NCBI RefSeq assembly: GCF_905147045.1
Contig: NC_065897.1
Span: 13,035,001 to 13,099,000, forward strand
Direction: 5' to 3'
DNA: 64,000 nucleotides
Source of the DNA: Nymphalis io
Taxonomy: Eukaryota > Arthropoda > Insecta > Lepidoptera > Nymphalidae
In this document: positions 23,871 through 36,705 of the stretch, piece after piece
Position numbering within the stretch: position 1 is the first letter of the stretch
Layout of the letters: every line of letters starts with the position of its first letter
The notes under the pieces: model-generated
Databases searched by the model: none
What the model saw: only the letters and a program-made list of their open reading frames with translations
What the model was told of the DNA's origin: nothing
Made by a program: the position numbers and the translations under genes

Positions 23871-24754
23871 GCGTGTTTCAAAATGGCTGACGCGTATTGT
23901 GAACGAAGTTCTACGTGTCCGGGGTGTAAATAGTTTCAATAAATACTTACATAAGCATCGTTATTGTTTTCTTTCCCGATAAAGTAGAAAGTTAACATTC
24001 GCCCCTAAATAATTCATTGTTATATGATTAACATTACAAAATATCTGCACAAAATTCATGTAGGGGGAGGATGGTATGTGTGTGTGCAGTGTCGACAATG
24101 TGCTTGTTAAAGTTTCACGAATATCGGTTTAGTAGCCAAGACGTAAAGCGTAACAAACAAACACAGTTTCGCATTTATAATATTAGTTAGGAAATAATAA
24201 CAAATGTTTTTTTTTTTTTGTTCTTTTATTATTTTTTTGTCTTACACAGTAAGAATGTAGATGGAAATAGCCAAACAGCTTATAAGGTAAAGCTGCTAGA
24301 TACAAAAAAAAACTATGAATGATATAAACACGAAAGTTTGTGAGAATAAATGAATCTTTGTTACTCTTTCGTGAAAAAAACTTTTGAACGGATTTGATAT
24401 GAAATTTGTATAACTTAATAAACACCTGCCCATCACATACGGACGGAAACATAGCCGTGGACGGAAACTAGAATAATCTAAAGAAATAATCATAAATTAT
24501 GACATCATAAGGCCCTTTTTGTTTTAAAAGACTTTATGTGTAAATATGTCTTTACTTTTTTTTTATAATGCAGTCTAGAGGCCATCGTTTGGTTCCCAAG
24601 ATAAGTCGTAAGTTTTATATAATAGTATCATTTAACACACAAGTATCTCTTAATAATTGTAATAAATTATTATAATGTAATTAAGGAACATATTCTGGTA
24701 ATATAGGAATTTTGAAAATGTTTGTTAGCTAAATTGTCATATTTTTCAAAAGCC

Positions 24755-24965
24755 GACATGGTACAACGGCTTGAATACGTGGAATCTTAACCGAAGATCG
24801 TGACTTCAAGCCTGGGCCTGCAAATCATCATCATGTGCCTAGTGTCGGCGATTGGCGAAGTTCCTGAGGAAACTTGCATATTTCCGATGTAATTCTGCCA
24901 TTTTTGGAACAGTGAAATAAGGAGGAATTGTCTCAAAAGGAGAGTCTTAGTCCATCAGTATAATC
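24755..24965 (+). repeat. SINE family C, decayed
   Basis: Head AGCCGACATGGTACAACGGCT, then GGAATCTTAACCGAAGATCGT, an eroded B box (GACTTCAAGCC) and the later GAGGAAACTTGCATATTTC block, in family C order. Confidence 0.6.
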
Positions 24966-25139
24966 TTAACAAGCGGTTATTTTAAATTCCTTTTTTTTTA
25001 AATGCATTAAAAATATAAGACCTAATGACCATTATTACAATTAATGGTGATACACACATACGAGTGAAACTGAATTAATTGAATTATTATGTAAATCTAA
25101 AGCGGTAAATGTGTAACGCAAGAAACTTATTAAGACGGG

Positions 25140-25262
25140 TGACCACACTGGTCTAGTGGCTAGGTGAATTAGCTGCAAATCCGTGGTCCTGGACTCAAGC
25201 TGTATGTTGGTCCAGTAAAAGGTTATTAGGTTTGATTGGCAAAATTAATTATTTGGTCCAAG
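25140..25262 (+). repeat. SINE family D, tRNA-like head
   Basis: TGGTCTAGTGGCTAGGTGAAT followed by GTGGTCCTGGACTCAAGCTG, then GGTCCAGTAAAAGGTTATTAG. This is the 5' end of family D without its body. Confidence 0.6.
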
Positions 25263-25321
25263 TAAATATGTAAGAGATACCTCAGATTGAGAAAAAAGAT
25301 AATAATTAAAATGTATAATTC

Positions 25322-25530
25322 ACTGGTGGTAGAGCTTTGTGCAAGCTCGTCTGGGTTGGTACCACCCACTCATCAGATATTCTACCGCAAAACAGCCGTA
25401 CTCGGTGTTGTTGTGTTCCGCTTTGAAGGGTGAGTGAGCCAGTGTAATCACATGCACAATGTCTATGGGCGTTGGTGACCACTTACCATCAGGTGGCCGA
25501 TACTTTCGTCCGCCTACCTGTTCTATAAAA
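25322..25530 (+). repeat. SINE family A with an internal deletion
   Basis: Head and tail are intact, but about 75 bp between ATGCACAA and TGTCTATGGGCGTTGG are missing compared with full copies. Confidence 0.85.
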
Positions 25531-26598
25531 ATAATTGTAGTTTCGTTATTTTCTATACAAAAAAAATCTTTGGTAAATATTTATTATATTTTTTAATAAC
25601 TTAAATCAAAGGCCTTTAAATATAAATAAAACTGAAGCGAAAATTCTTTGCAAATATTCATCTCTTATATATTATGTCTTTATTCCATTTTCACCTTGAA
25701 ACGGTTTAACCTTGGATGAATAGTGAAAAACTTTTATTATAAATATAATACCTCGTCTGCCTCTACTGTGACCAGAGGGCTGGTACGTTTCTCACCCAGA
25801 GGATCGGAATTACCAAAGGGGAAATGCTGCGAGCATTCTTGCCGCTATTCAACGTCATGATCTGTACAGTAGCTATTTTTAAGGCTTTAACGGAAATAAT
25901 TCTTATGCTTATTAAATATAATAATAAAAAACATAAATCAGTTTTATCAACATTGCGATATTTACGCAGTTAAATGGAACGTGGTAAGATCGTTACAAAT
26001 ATTTTCATTTATTTTTTTACAAAAAATCATTATATTAATTTCCATTACATATATATAATTTGTATATAAGGAAGTCGTCCACTCGTTATTATAATTAAAA
26101 AAAAATATCATTCAACATTTCATGCCGCTTATCTTTAAGCTCTGTATAATTTAAAATACCTTGAAATAATTTCCTTCCGATTCATGGTGGCCATATACTC
26201 CATGTTGATTTGTATTTAATTATAGTCGAGTATCGGAAGTTTAAAAAAAAAAGGCTGTGCAGATTACCTTAAGTGGATAGCCTTATACAGGACAGAACCA
26301 ACGACAAAAAATGTATTTAAATAAATTATAACTCCATTTTACAAGCTTTTATTTAACTTCACAGGCATATTTTACTGGAAAGCGTTTTACCTAAAGTTTA
26401 TGATAACCTTAAAGCGTGTATTATAGTGTATGAGAAACGCTAACTTTATTCATATCATTTTTATAAAATTTATTAAAATTATTTTAATTAAAAAAGGTTT
26501 AATAACGGTCAACAGAGACTAAATCTCCCAGGACTTTTTAATATGAGATTATTTTAGATAGTAAAATAATAACTTACGGTATGCCAAACAAAAGTTTT

Positions 26599-26896
26599 AC
26601 TGGTGGTAGGGCTTTGTGCAAGCTCGTCTGGGTAGGTACCACCCACTCATCAGATATTCTACCGCAAAACAGCAATACTTGATATTGTTGTGTTCCGGTT
26701 TGAAGGGTGAGTGAGCCAGTGTAATTACAGGCACAAGGGACATAAAATCTTAGTTCCCAAGGTTGGTGACGCATTGGCTATAAGCGATGGTTGACATTTC
26801 TTACAATGCCAATGTCTAAGGGCGTTTGGTGACCACTTACTATCAGGTAGGCCCATATGCTCGTCCACCTTCCAATTCTATAAAAAAAAAAAAAAA
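26599..26896 (+). repeat. SINE family A, full length
   Basis: Among the most complete copies, ending in a run of about 15 A. Overlapping frames on both strands are not genes. Confidence 0.9.
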
Positions 26897-27754
26897 GTAT
26901 TATAAGCCATTATATATATTCATAAGCCATTTTTGTCTTATGTCAAAGTGCATCATTAAAATAATCTTTAAAATAATATATATTTTATTTCCGTCCGAAG
27001 TTCCAACTTCATCGGATTAAATATGTGTATACATAGACTGAACAAAAACAACCATTCACTTTTATAGTAACAAAATTCAGTGTTTGTCCTGTCTGTGTAA
27101 AATATCAGTCAAGCGATCCGTTGAACGATTGTTACAGATATAGTTGAAACAGCGCCATCTAGTTGCAACTTAAAAAAACAATTCCGAATTATGTATTTGT
27201 ATATTTTCCTTCAAAATGTCATATTAATTGTTACAAGGGTAACGAGTAAACCGAAATATTAATAACATGTATAATTACTTATTTATTTAATTAGATACAG
27301 TAATTAAAACATTTATAAAGCCGACTCAATAAAAACCTGATTTTTTCTCAATGCTTAGTCTACTATTAGAGAAATTATTAAAAAAAATAACGCAGTTATA
27401 GAAAATGATAACTAGTATTTATATGCGATATATAATTTTAAGCCATATTATTACGCATGAATTTGCTTAATTAAAATTTAATATAAAAATAAATTAATTA
27501 TTTATAATAAACCTACAATCAAGATATACTTCATTTAATCTGTATTAATATTACGCAAATACTTTTAGTTTTGCTGATTAATAAATTTAATTGTCACATT
27601 GGAAAAACATTGATAAAAAAAACGAAAAAAAGGTTATGTAGATAATAAAATAACGTTGAGTTAGCATTCGTTGATTTCCATGCAGAATAAATAGTAATTT
27701 AATTGTACTTAATTAATAGACCTGTATAACTTAACCATAAAAAAATCTGCAATA

Positions 27755-27835
27755 TAAGTACCCACCAACCGCATTGAAGCACCATGGTGGGATATGGCCA
27801 TGTCCCAGCTGTGGGATGTTTACAGTGTGACTCTA
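27755..27835 (+). repeat. SINE family C, tail fragment
   Basis: CCACCAACCGCATTGAAGCAC, then CATGGTGGGATATGG and CCCAGCTGTGGGATGTTTACAG match the 3' end of family C with the central part removed. Confidence 0.5.
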
Positions 27836-28224
27836 TATTTAAGGTATTTTAATTAGATAACGATGTGGAATTGGACAGAGCCGTGCTCGAAAAGAAATAT
27901 TAGATAATAAAGATTCTGCTGTTCATATGCTAAGGTCTATAATAAGCTGTGGACCTCCAAATTACTCCATGATTCGATCACTTGACATCATGAACCGCGC
28001 CCGAAAATTGCTTCTTGTAGAGTAATATTAAATACAGGTAAAAAATATTAATAAAAAAATACATACTAAGCGTACATTTTCTAAAAAAAAAAAATGAAAC
28101 GCCTATCGTCTTTTGATATATTCAAATTGATAAACGATTATTTTTAATGAATAGTATATTTAAATTAAAGAAACAAAGTGACGTCATTTATGACGCATAC
28201 GAAGTTAATCTCGGGTCTAATAAT

Positions 28225-28530
28225 GACTTTTTTTTCTCACTGGAAAAACGCATTTATGCGTTTCCCACACATGAAGTGGGGGAAGGGGAATCCGGGACCG
28301 GCACTGAGTGCACCGGAATACAAACTAAAAAAGGGTACCGCTGTACCCTCACCGTCTGTTTGGGGGGCGTCACGGTTCATGAAAGATCGATCTTTCATTA
28401 GAGTCGCTTCAGAGATACACGATATAAATTTATATATTTACAAGAATTGCTTATTTTATAAGATTAAGTGTCAAGAAATGTTCGCTTGACAGATGACAGC
28501 CAGGGCGCCATTTTTTAATAAACACCGAAT
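28225..28530 (+). repeat. GC-richer, hairpin-rich repeat of unknown family, copy 1
   Basis: Shares an ordered set of blocks with 59405-59670: GGAAAAACG, GAGTGC, CATCGGAATAC/CACCGGAATAC then ACTAAAAAA, CCGTCT or CGTCTT, and finally GCGCCAT. This copy contains several short dyads, including AACGCAT/ATGCGTT, GCACT/AGTGC, GGGTAC/GTACCC and a perfect 20-bp palindrome at 28379-28398. The frames crossing it have no family signature. The family is not identified. Confidence 0.55.
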
Positions 28531-29271
28531 CCTTTAGAGAATACTACGTTTTTAATAATTTTACACACATTTTTGTCAAACATTCATTTTTCGTATTTTT
28601 TTTCTAACATTATGGAACCATCATAAAGTTAGAAAAATAATACTAAACTCTCTGTGTCCAAATTACTCTGCACTCGCTAAATTTAAGCTTCGTCGTTCTG
28701 AAATGTCACTTCCTTGTATAAATAAATAAAACGAATATTAAAGACAAATATATAGCTCTTATTTTTAAGGACGTAAGAGCTATCTTCGCCGATTGAATGA
28801 TAGCCGGTGTTCTCTTTGGATAATTTAATAGTCCAAGCAACTTTTCAAGGTGGCGTTTAAAGTATAAGTTTATTGAAAACTGTTTAAAACATAGCCGATT
28901 ATATTTATCACTTGAATCAACATAATCTTGGCCAATTCCTTTCGACATATATATATATATAATAACATAAAAGCACTACAATAACTTCTTAATATAAAAT
29001 GTACATTTAAATATAATCTAAATAAAGAAAATACTATAACATTATAATTATTGAAGATTAATAATGTATGAAAAAATATATTAAAAGAAAAAAACAAAAT
29101 TGTCAAAAAACTACGAACGACGAATAGCGACCAATGAGCGTTCAGTATGTAGCCAAGCTTCGTAACACTATCTTACGTCAGTAGCATTTATGATCATTTG
29201 TAGTATTGCACTGCTGTTTTGATATGTGCAAAGGCAGCCTATCTGCACTATCTGAAAGTAACAGTAACAGC

Positions 29272-29411
29272 TTACTTGGTGGGGTTTTCGGAGAGTCCGT
29301 CTGGGTAGGTACCACCTCATCACATATTCTACCACCAAACAGCAGTGCATTGTGTTCTGTTTGAAGGGTAAGTGCGCCATTACTACAGGCACAAGAGACA
29401 TAGCATCTTAT
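29272..29411 (+). repeat. SINE family A, 5' half, diverged
   Basis: GTCCGTCTGGGTAGGTACCAC, ATATTCTACCACCAAACAGC and GTTTGAAGGGTAAG blocks, ending after CACAAGAGACATAGCATC. Confidence 0.75.
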
Positions 29412-30193
29412 GAAGGTCTTCAAAGATGAAAATCTTTAAAAAGAAGACAGGAAAACATGTTAAAAGGCGAACAAAAGAAAAGTGGTCAAATACATTGATT
29501 TGTAGTATCAAATTTTTATATACAAAGTACCCTCTACTTTCAAAATTATTACAAATTCATTTATAATCTAACCTATTTGTTTTTATAAAGAATATGTTCA
29601 ATTAACAATTATACAACACTTCTAGTAGAAAAAGCAGATTATTATTAACAAACCTAAACTATTATTTTTAACAAACCTAAACGTTGCTTTCAAAAATGTG
29701 TATTACCGAAAGCTAAATGCAATATGGCGGGCAGTATCGACACACAAACCCGTTTAAAGGAGTTCAGTTTGTTAAGTATTATTGTTTATTATTTAACATT
29801 CTATTCAACCGATCGTTGAGATCGATGGACACCAGTGCGAATAGACCCTCGCTCAAGTTATCTCGTCACTAACACGGGACCGGTTTAGACATGTTGCTTG
29901 CTCTGTAAACGAAAGCTCAAGGTTGACTTGCACTTCCGTCATGAGTGCAATTGTTACAAAACCTCCAGGTTTAATTGTTTACAATTCATTATATAATTAT
30001 TATATTCGTTAATTGGCTTAAAGGTTAAAACTTGTTAAAATGTTGTTATCTATCGTGTCTTTGATTACTTTATTCGTACGTTTTTTTTTATTTGATTTAT
30101 ATATACACATATAAAAATTGTAATTTTTTCCGTGTATTGTATATGAGGGTTAAAACATTTTTCAGTTATTTGATTACAGATCCAAATATTGAT

Positions 30194-30439
30194 CCACTCA
30201 TCAGCTAGTCTACCGCAAAACAGCAGTACTTGATATTGTTATGTTCCGGTTTGAAGGGTGAGTGAGACAGAGTAATTACAGGCACGAGGGACATAACATC
30301 TTAGTCCCCAAGGTTGGTGGCGCATTGGTGATGTAAGCGTTGGTTAACATTTCTTACAATGCCAATGTCTATGGGCGTTGGTGACCACTTACCATCAGGT
30401 GTCCCATACGTTCGTCCGCCTCCTATACTATAAAAAAAA
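30194..30439 (+). repeat. SINE family A, 5'-truncated
   Basis: Starts at CCACTCATCAG, lacking about 45 bp of the head, and runs to the A-tail. Confidence 0.85.
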
Positions 30440-30632
30440 TTATGACGTAATATTTCGGGCGGTTCTGTTATAATTATTACTTTTGTGTTTCGCGTCGAGT
30501 CGATTGTGTAAATATTTCAATACTTCATTAATTATAATACTTCAAATGATAAATATTGAACCTGCGTCTTTTTATATCACCACCGTTGAGCTGTTCAAGC
30601 TAAAAAAAAATGGCTAAATAATATCAAATACT

Positions 30633-30893
30633 GACAAGCCGGTTGGCGTGGTTGGTAGATACTTGCCTTTCACGCCGAAGGTTGTGGGATCAATTCCCAC
30701 CCAGGACAGACATTTGTGTGCATGAACATGTCTGTTTGTCCTGAGTCTAGGTTATCTTAAAAAGTATGTATTTACAAAAGAAAAGTAGTATATGTAGTAT
30801 ATCAGTTGTCTGGTTTCCATAGCACGAGCTCTGCTTAATTTTTAATCAAATGTCCGTGTGTGAATAATGTCCCAGGATATTATTATTATTATT
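30633..30893 (+). repeat. SINE family B, full length with a target-site duplication
   Basis: Complete tRNA-derived element with A-box and B-box-like blocks and an ATT-repeat tail. It is flanked by AAATACT at 30626-30632 and 30894-30900, the likely target-site duplication. This defines the family's ends. Confidence 0.85.
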
Positions 30894-32344
30894 AAATACT
30901 TTTTACTAGTTTTTGCTATTACATTTGCTCACTAACTTTTCATACTACACTCACTTTTACTAACTAAAGCGACCCTTTTGAAACTGAGATCTTTTAAGCT
31001 TGATCTCATATAAAAGATCATGTATGCAAGTCGATAGCTACTAGTAAGTAGTTTACTTGAAGATTGCTTTAGCAAAACTGGTAGATTATAAGCTAGCTAA
31101 CGCTAACGTTGACCCTATATATAAACATAGTTAATAAAAAGTTTTTTTTTTTGCAAAACAGCTAAATCTATTTTAATAAATGGTTCATTGTTACGTCGGG
31201 TGTAATAAGATTGTTCGATGGAATCATTTGTTGGCAACAAGTGATAAAAATCACGAACATGCTTACAAGCAAACGTACAAATTCTTCTAAAACATACAGA
31301 GAAAATACCAGCCAGCGAAATCGAGGGCAACGCCACGGGTTATATATATTTGTAATAACAACCTGTATCTCTTTAATAGTGTTACATTGACGGTGATAAA
31401 ATATTGCAATTTTTTCAAGCTTATTTAAATTTATACCCAACACATGCGTGATGATTACCAAGATTGCAAGGACACTTTGCTTAATCGTGCGTCAGCATCG
31501 AGACATATTTCTATGACATTAAACTACCCACACGAGACTAGGAACCCTAAACCCTCACAAAATCCAATAAAACCCTCTAAGGAAGATGAAGCACAACATC
31601 AATAAAGAAGTCGCAAATAAAAAAAATAATTAAATTGTATATTCTCATTATTAATTATATAATTTTGATTGTAATTCTGGATATAAAAAACAGGCACATA
31701 AAAAATAAAATTTATTAAAATAATAAAAAAGATAGATTTATATTAATAAATAAACAAGAAAAGAATATATTACGCTTTACTTGACCTTATCCCATTAATA
31801 CGTGACGCGGCGTGTGTAATGTATAAAAAATATTTTACAGACTTACGCCCAAACTGCCTAACCTTGAAAATATTATTGCTATTCAATTAGTTTTCAGATA
31901 TTACCTCACAAAACTACAACCCTTAGTTATAAAGAACGTAACAACATTGAGATGAAGGAACTTTCTTATGAAAAGACGGTCTATGAAAAATCAGCTTGAC
32001 ACGGACATTTGAACAAAGCATTATTTTGTAAAAAGTAAACGCATATCTAATAAATTGTAATCACGTTTTATTTAAAGCGAATAGGAAAGATTTAACAAGT
32101 CTACCTCGAGCGGTTGCATTCTTAATGCTAAGGTCGCTTGCGCTTGCGCCGCCCGACCCTACTTCGATTAATATTACAATGTAGATTAGTTAAATGTATC
32201 AAAGGAAGTGAACCATAAATATCCCACTGCTAGGAAAATGATAGGAACAAAGAATTCAGTACTCCATTTTACTTATCACATTGGGTCTTATATTTTTTTA
32301 TATTCGAAATAAAAAAGGTTCGATATAAATTACATTACAGTAAC

Positions 32345-32648
32345 AGTAACAGCCAGTGAATCTCCCACTGCTAGGCTAAGGCCTCCTCTCCCTTTTTGAG
32401 GAGAAGGTTTTTTGGAGATTTTTCCACTACGCTGCTCCAATGCGGGTGGGTGGAATACACATGTTAAAATTTCGGTGAAATTAGACACATGCAGGTTTCC
32501 TCATGATGTTTTCCTTCACCGTCAAGCACGAAATTTATTATAATCACTAACTAAGCACATGAAAATTCAGTGGTGCTTGCCCGGGTTTGAACCCACGATC
32601 ATCGGTTAAGATTCACGCGCTGTTACCGCTGGGCCATCTTGGCTCATT
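32345..32648 (-). repeat. SINE family C (tRNA-derived), near full length
   Basis: Reversed copy. It ends (head side) with CGGTTAAGATTCACGCGCTG and GGCCATCTTGGCTC, and carries the reversed B box GGGTTTGAACCCACGATC. The body includes TTCCTTCACCGTCAAGCACGA and the tail block GGCTAAGGCCTCCTCTCCC. Confidence 0.85.
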
Positions 32649-33148
32649 TATAATATCTATTCATATTTATAAATTAAGAACACAAAGACGTTTTCTATAC
32701 ACTGGCCAGTCTTATCAGATCAACCTAAAAATAAAAGTGTTTTAAATTATCTGTTGTTCGTATTTAGTAATGTGACTTTTATTTAATATCGATCGTGTAT
32801 TCATATACGCCTTTATTGCAAGTTATAATATCAATGTTTGTTTGCACTTACGTCTTTGTTCCATGTATAAATATCACTTCATTTACACGTGGCTTTTGGG
32901 AAATATTTTACGTATACGATTTACTTTATTGCTCCAAGTAAAAAAAGCAAAATCAACTCATTATTTTTTTTTCAAAAAAGCTAAAATTTTGTTTTTTTAG
33001 ATACTTTTATAGTTATTGGTGTATTCACCATATAACAAATAATTTGTATGCGCTAACTTTAAAGGAAATTATACTTTATATATATAAGAAAAATACATCC
33101 TGGGTATACTTTTTTATGTAAAATATAGGAACACAAGAAACGTAAATG

Positions 33149-33368
33149 GTCACTATCCATAGACATTGGCGCTGTAAAAAATATTAAACATTCCTAACAT
33201 CGTCAATGCGGCGCCAATTTTGGGAACTAAGATGTTCCTTGTGCCTGTAGTTACACTGGCACACTCGCCCTTCAATCCAGAACACAGCGATACTTAGGGT
33301 TGCTGTTTGTAGAATATCTTATGAGTGAGTGGTGCTTACCCAAACGGGCTTACACAAAGCCACCAAAA
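33149..33368 (-). repeat. SINE family A, diverged
   Basis: CCATAGACATTGGCGCTGTAA, then CCTTGTGCCTGTAGTTACACT, ending near GCTTACACAAAGCC. The tail is lost. Confidence 0.75.
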
Positions 33369-33407
33369 CTTTTATTGTAGTTCACTCTGTTCGTATTTAA
33401 TAATAAT

Positions 33408-33673
33408 ATAATAATAATAATATCCTGGGACATTTTTACACACGGCCATCTGATCCCAAATTAAGCTTGTACAAAGCTTGTGCTATGGAAACCAGACAAC
33501 TGATATACTACATATACTACTTTTCTTTTGTAAATACATACTTATATAGATAATTACAGACAGACTCAGGACAAACAAACATGTTCATGCACACAAATAT
33601 CTGTCCTGGGTGGGAATCGAACCCACAACCTTCGGCGTGAAAGCCATCCACCAACCACGCCAACCGGCTCGTC
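33408..33673 (-). repeat. SINE family B, full length, reversed
   Basis: Begins with TAATAATAATATCCTGGGACA (the reversed ATT tail) and ends with CCACGCCAACCGGCTCGTC (the reversed head). The reversed B box is GGGAATCGAACCCACAACC. Confidence 0.85.
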
Positions 33674-33989
33674 AAATGGTCTCTATTTGAATGACATGAG
33701 TCGCTACAAAACCTTGTCGACTTGAATATCACTCATCAATTAATATTCTGAGGGTGTTACAAGCAACAATGTTATCAAAATCGAAATATACTTTACACAA
33801 GGCTATTTAGCTGTTACAAGTACTTTGAAACTGTACAACTTATGCATTGATTCGAAATGTAGACTCTCTATAAAGAATTATTTTATGAGGTTTTTAATAT
33901 AATAGGACCGTATGCACACAAAATAACTCCCTTATAATAAAAAGGTTTATGATCCATGTAAAATATTAATATTTTTTTTACTACTTGAA

Positions 33990-34200
33990 GAGCCATGATG
34001 CCCCAGTGGTTGGAAGACGTGAATCTTAACCGATGATTCCAAGTTTAAACGCGGGCAAGCATCACTGACTTTTCATGTGTTAATTTGTGTTTATAATTCA
34101 TCTCGTGGTCGGCGGTGAGGAGAACGTCGTATATCCAGAGGATATATAGACCTGCAGTGGAGGCCTTACACCAACAGTGGGACATATATAGGTGTTTTCT
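33990..34200 (+). repeat. SINE family C, partly decayed
   Basis: Head AGAGCCATGATGCCCCAGTGG, GTGAATCTTAACCGATGATTC and the end GTGGAGGCCTTACACCAACAG are in family order. Part of the central body is replaced. Confidence 0.7.
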
Positions 34201-35204
34201 TTTTTTTTACTTTACCATTGTGGTGATGATGTTTATTTGACCGATTTCGTCACGGTGAACGTTGTCAAGGGAGATTAGCGAACTAGCGAAGTGCAGAAGT
34301 AACTACAAGTACTAGTACATATGTACATCTAATAAAGTTTTAGCTGGCAATATTTTTGGAAAAATTCTTATTCGTACTGTACAGTTTTAGTTGAGTTTCA
34401 ATAAAAAAATAAAAATAACCTTTAAAAAACAACCCCTTATCTGGCTCATTTGTCTTAAATGACATATTGTCATATTTATATTCCCAGCCGTACATCGTTT
34501 AACATTTTCGATTAATTAATTATAATAGTATTTTTGGAAAATAATAATTTAAGATACGAAAAACGTTTTTTAAATATATAAAATTCATAAATACAACTTT
34601 AAAAAAAATTCTTTGTAAAATAATTATTTGTTTTATTAACAACTTGAATGGTTCAACTGTTTTATTTTTTATTCTATTAAGGTGCACAAATTAATTATAC
34701 AAAAGGATGCATTTATATACTACATATTTACTATATATTTATATAAAATAATATACTATATTACCGCCCGAGATTTTATCTACGTAAGAAATGTCTATAT
34801 ATCTATAATTTACTTTTGTTTCTTAACAAAATGCCATATGATATTAATAAAGCCTTTTTTACAATTAATAATAATATATAGTATACTGAATTATATTATA
34901 CTTATATATACATTATACTTATAGTATAATGAATTATATTAATCTTAATTAACTTTTTTATTATTAAGGACCAGTAAAAGCCTCCTCTGAGTTTGCCCAT
35001 TTATTTTCTTTAGCTATTACCATCTCGACATTATCCTTTCGGCCATTTTGGATATTTAATTTTAAATATAATAAACTGCTACCCTTTCTTACGCTAATTT
35101 AATAATTACACGATCGTTAACTTCGTCGTGGCGATAATACTTCTGTCGACATTTTCTTTACATATTATTATCCTAGATCTATGTCTAAATGTCCAAAGTC
35201 AAAT

Positions 35205-35239
35205 ATATATATATATATATACAGACTTACATTAATCAA

Positions 35240-35280
<41 letters not shown>

Positions 35281-35323
35281 TATATACATATACATGTATA
35301 TATATATACATATATATATATAT

Positions 35324-35383
<60 letters not shown>

Positions 35384-35399
35384 ATTAATGTAAGTCTGT
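35205..35399. repeat. AT microsatellite enclosed by a perfect 19-bp inverted repeat
   Basis: ACAGACTTACATTAATCAA at 35221-35239 is exactly complementary to 35381-35399. The 141 bp between them are nearly pure (TA)n with TATACATGTATA dyads, so the whole unit is close to one long palindrome. A further (TA)n run lies just left of it. The long Tyr/Ile frames here are artefacts. Confidence 0.9.
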
Positions 35400-35654
35400 T
35401 TCCAAGGTCACTTAGTTTATCTTATTTTGTGTCCTTTGTGTTACGTAACTAATGTAAAGTTGCAACGTGTACATATCTTTGTTAATGTATAAGATATGGA
35501 GCCACAAAATTACTTCACGGCAGGTTGGCATACACATAAGGTAGTTTTTTTTTATATTATATAGCGTTCGACCGATCGTTTAAGACAATTGAGACGGATA
35601 ATATTATCTGAACGGCTAAGTATCGCTTAAAAGCTTACAAACAAACAAACTTTT

Positions 35655-35882
35655 TAGGGTATTTCCTGCCTTGGACAAACACTCTGTGGAACCAACTTTC
35701 GCCGGGGACGTTGCCGAACCGATATTATATAAAATCCTTCAAGAAAAGAACGTACTTATTCCTTTAGGGCCGGCAACGCACCTGCAACCCCTCAGCTGTT
35801 GCAGGTATCCATGCGTGGTAGTAGTCGCTTTCCATCAAGTGAGCCTCCTGCTCGTTTGGCTCCTCTTATATAAAAAAAAAAC
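35655..35882 (+). repeat. LINE 3'-end fragment, family F
   Basis: One frame reads LPWTNTLWNQLSPGTLPNRYY, then KSFKKRTYLFL and GRQRTCNPSAVAGIHAWW, a familiar C-terminal pattern of lepidopteran non-LTR elements, interrupted by stops. It ends CCTCTTATATAAAAAAAAAAC. Confidence 0.65.
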
Positions 35883-36414
35883 AATTTAAAGAAGGCATTG
35901 CTACGCATGCCGTTCATTAGTGAATGTGTGACATAAAATCAAATAGACAGAATCACGTGTAAAACATAGTGTTCGACGGCCTGTGACTTTCCCTTTATAA
36001 ACCTAATTTCGTTGCCAAGTGTCAAGCAGAGCCGAGGCCGGTGTCCTAGGCGACCTAAAGTGACATAACAAGAATTCGAATGCCGTTGGCATTGTGATTG
36101 ATTACTTACTATTATAAATAATTCTTGGTATAACTGACCTTGTTGTTAAAAAGATGAGTATGTTTTACTTAAATTGCGTTAGTTCATTGATATTGTGACG
36201 TGTCTAGAGACAAACAAACTAGATCTTGTCTTCATAGAAAGTCAGCGTCTGCCTACCTCTAACATAAAAAAGAATTAAATCTTAAATCCAATTATGTTAA
36301 TATTAAAACTTTGGTATACATAATATAAATAATTCTTATACGACAAGAGCCCAGAAATATTTTGTTTAAACTTTTTTTTATATACTATTTATTACGATGT
36401 ATCGTACACCCAAT

Positions 36415-36705
36415 ATTTTTTTTATAGAATAGGAAGGTGGACGAGCATTTGGGCCACCTGATGGTGAGTGGTTACCAACGCTCATAGACATTGGAATCGC
36501 AAGAAATGTTAACTATCGCTTACATGACCAATGCGCCCCAACCTTGGAAACTAAGATGTTATGTCCCTTGTGCCTGTAATTACACTGGCTCACTCACCCT
36601 TCCAACCGGAATACAACAATACCAAGTATTGCCGTTTTGCGGTAGAATATCTAAAGAGTGGGTGGTACCTACCCAGACGAGCTTGCACAAAGCCTTACCT
36701 CCAGT
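36415..36705 (-). repeat. SINE family A, near full length
   Basis: Reversed copy from the T-run to GCACAAAGCCTTACCTCCAGT. The ORF that spans it is not a gene. Confidence 0.88.

Noticed and set aside
28147..28489. Two overlapping frames of 84 and 103 codons
   Set aside because: They span a repeat that recurs at 59405-59670, where the frames are not kept, so they are not protein-coding.
35181..35452. Tyr/Ile-repeat open frames
   Set aside because: Produced by the (TA)n tract, which has no stops in two frames.
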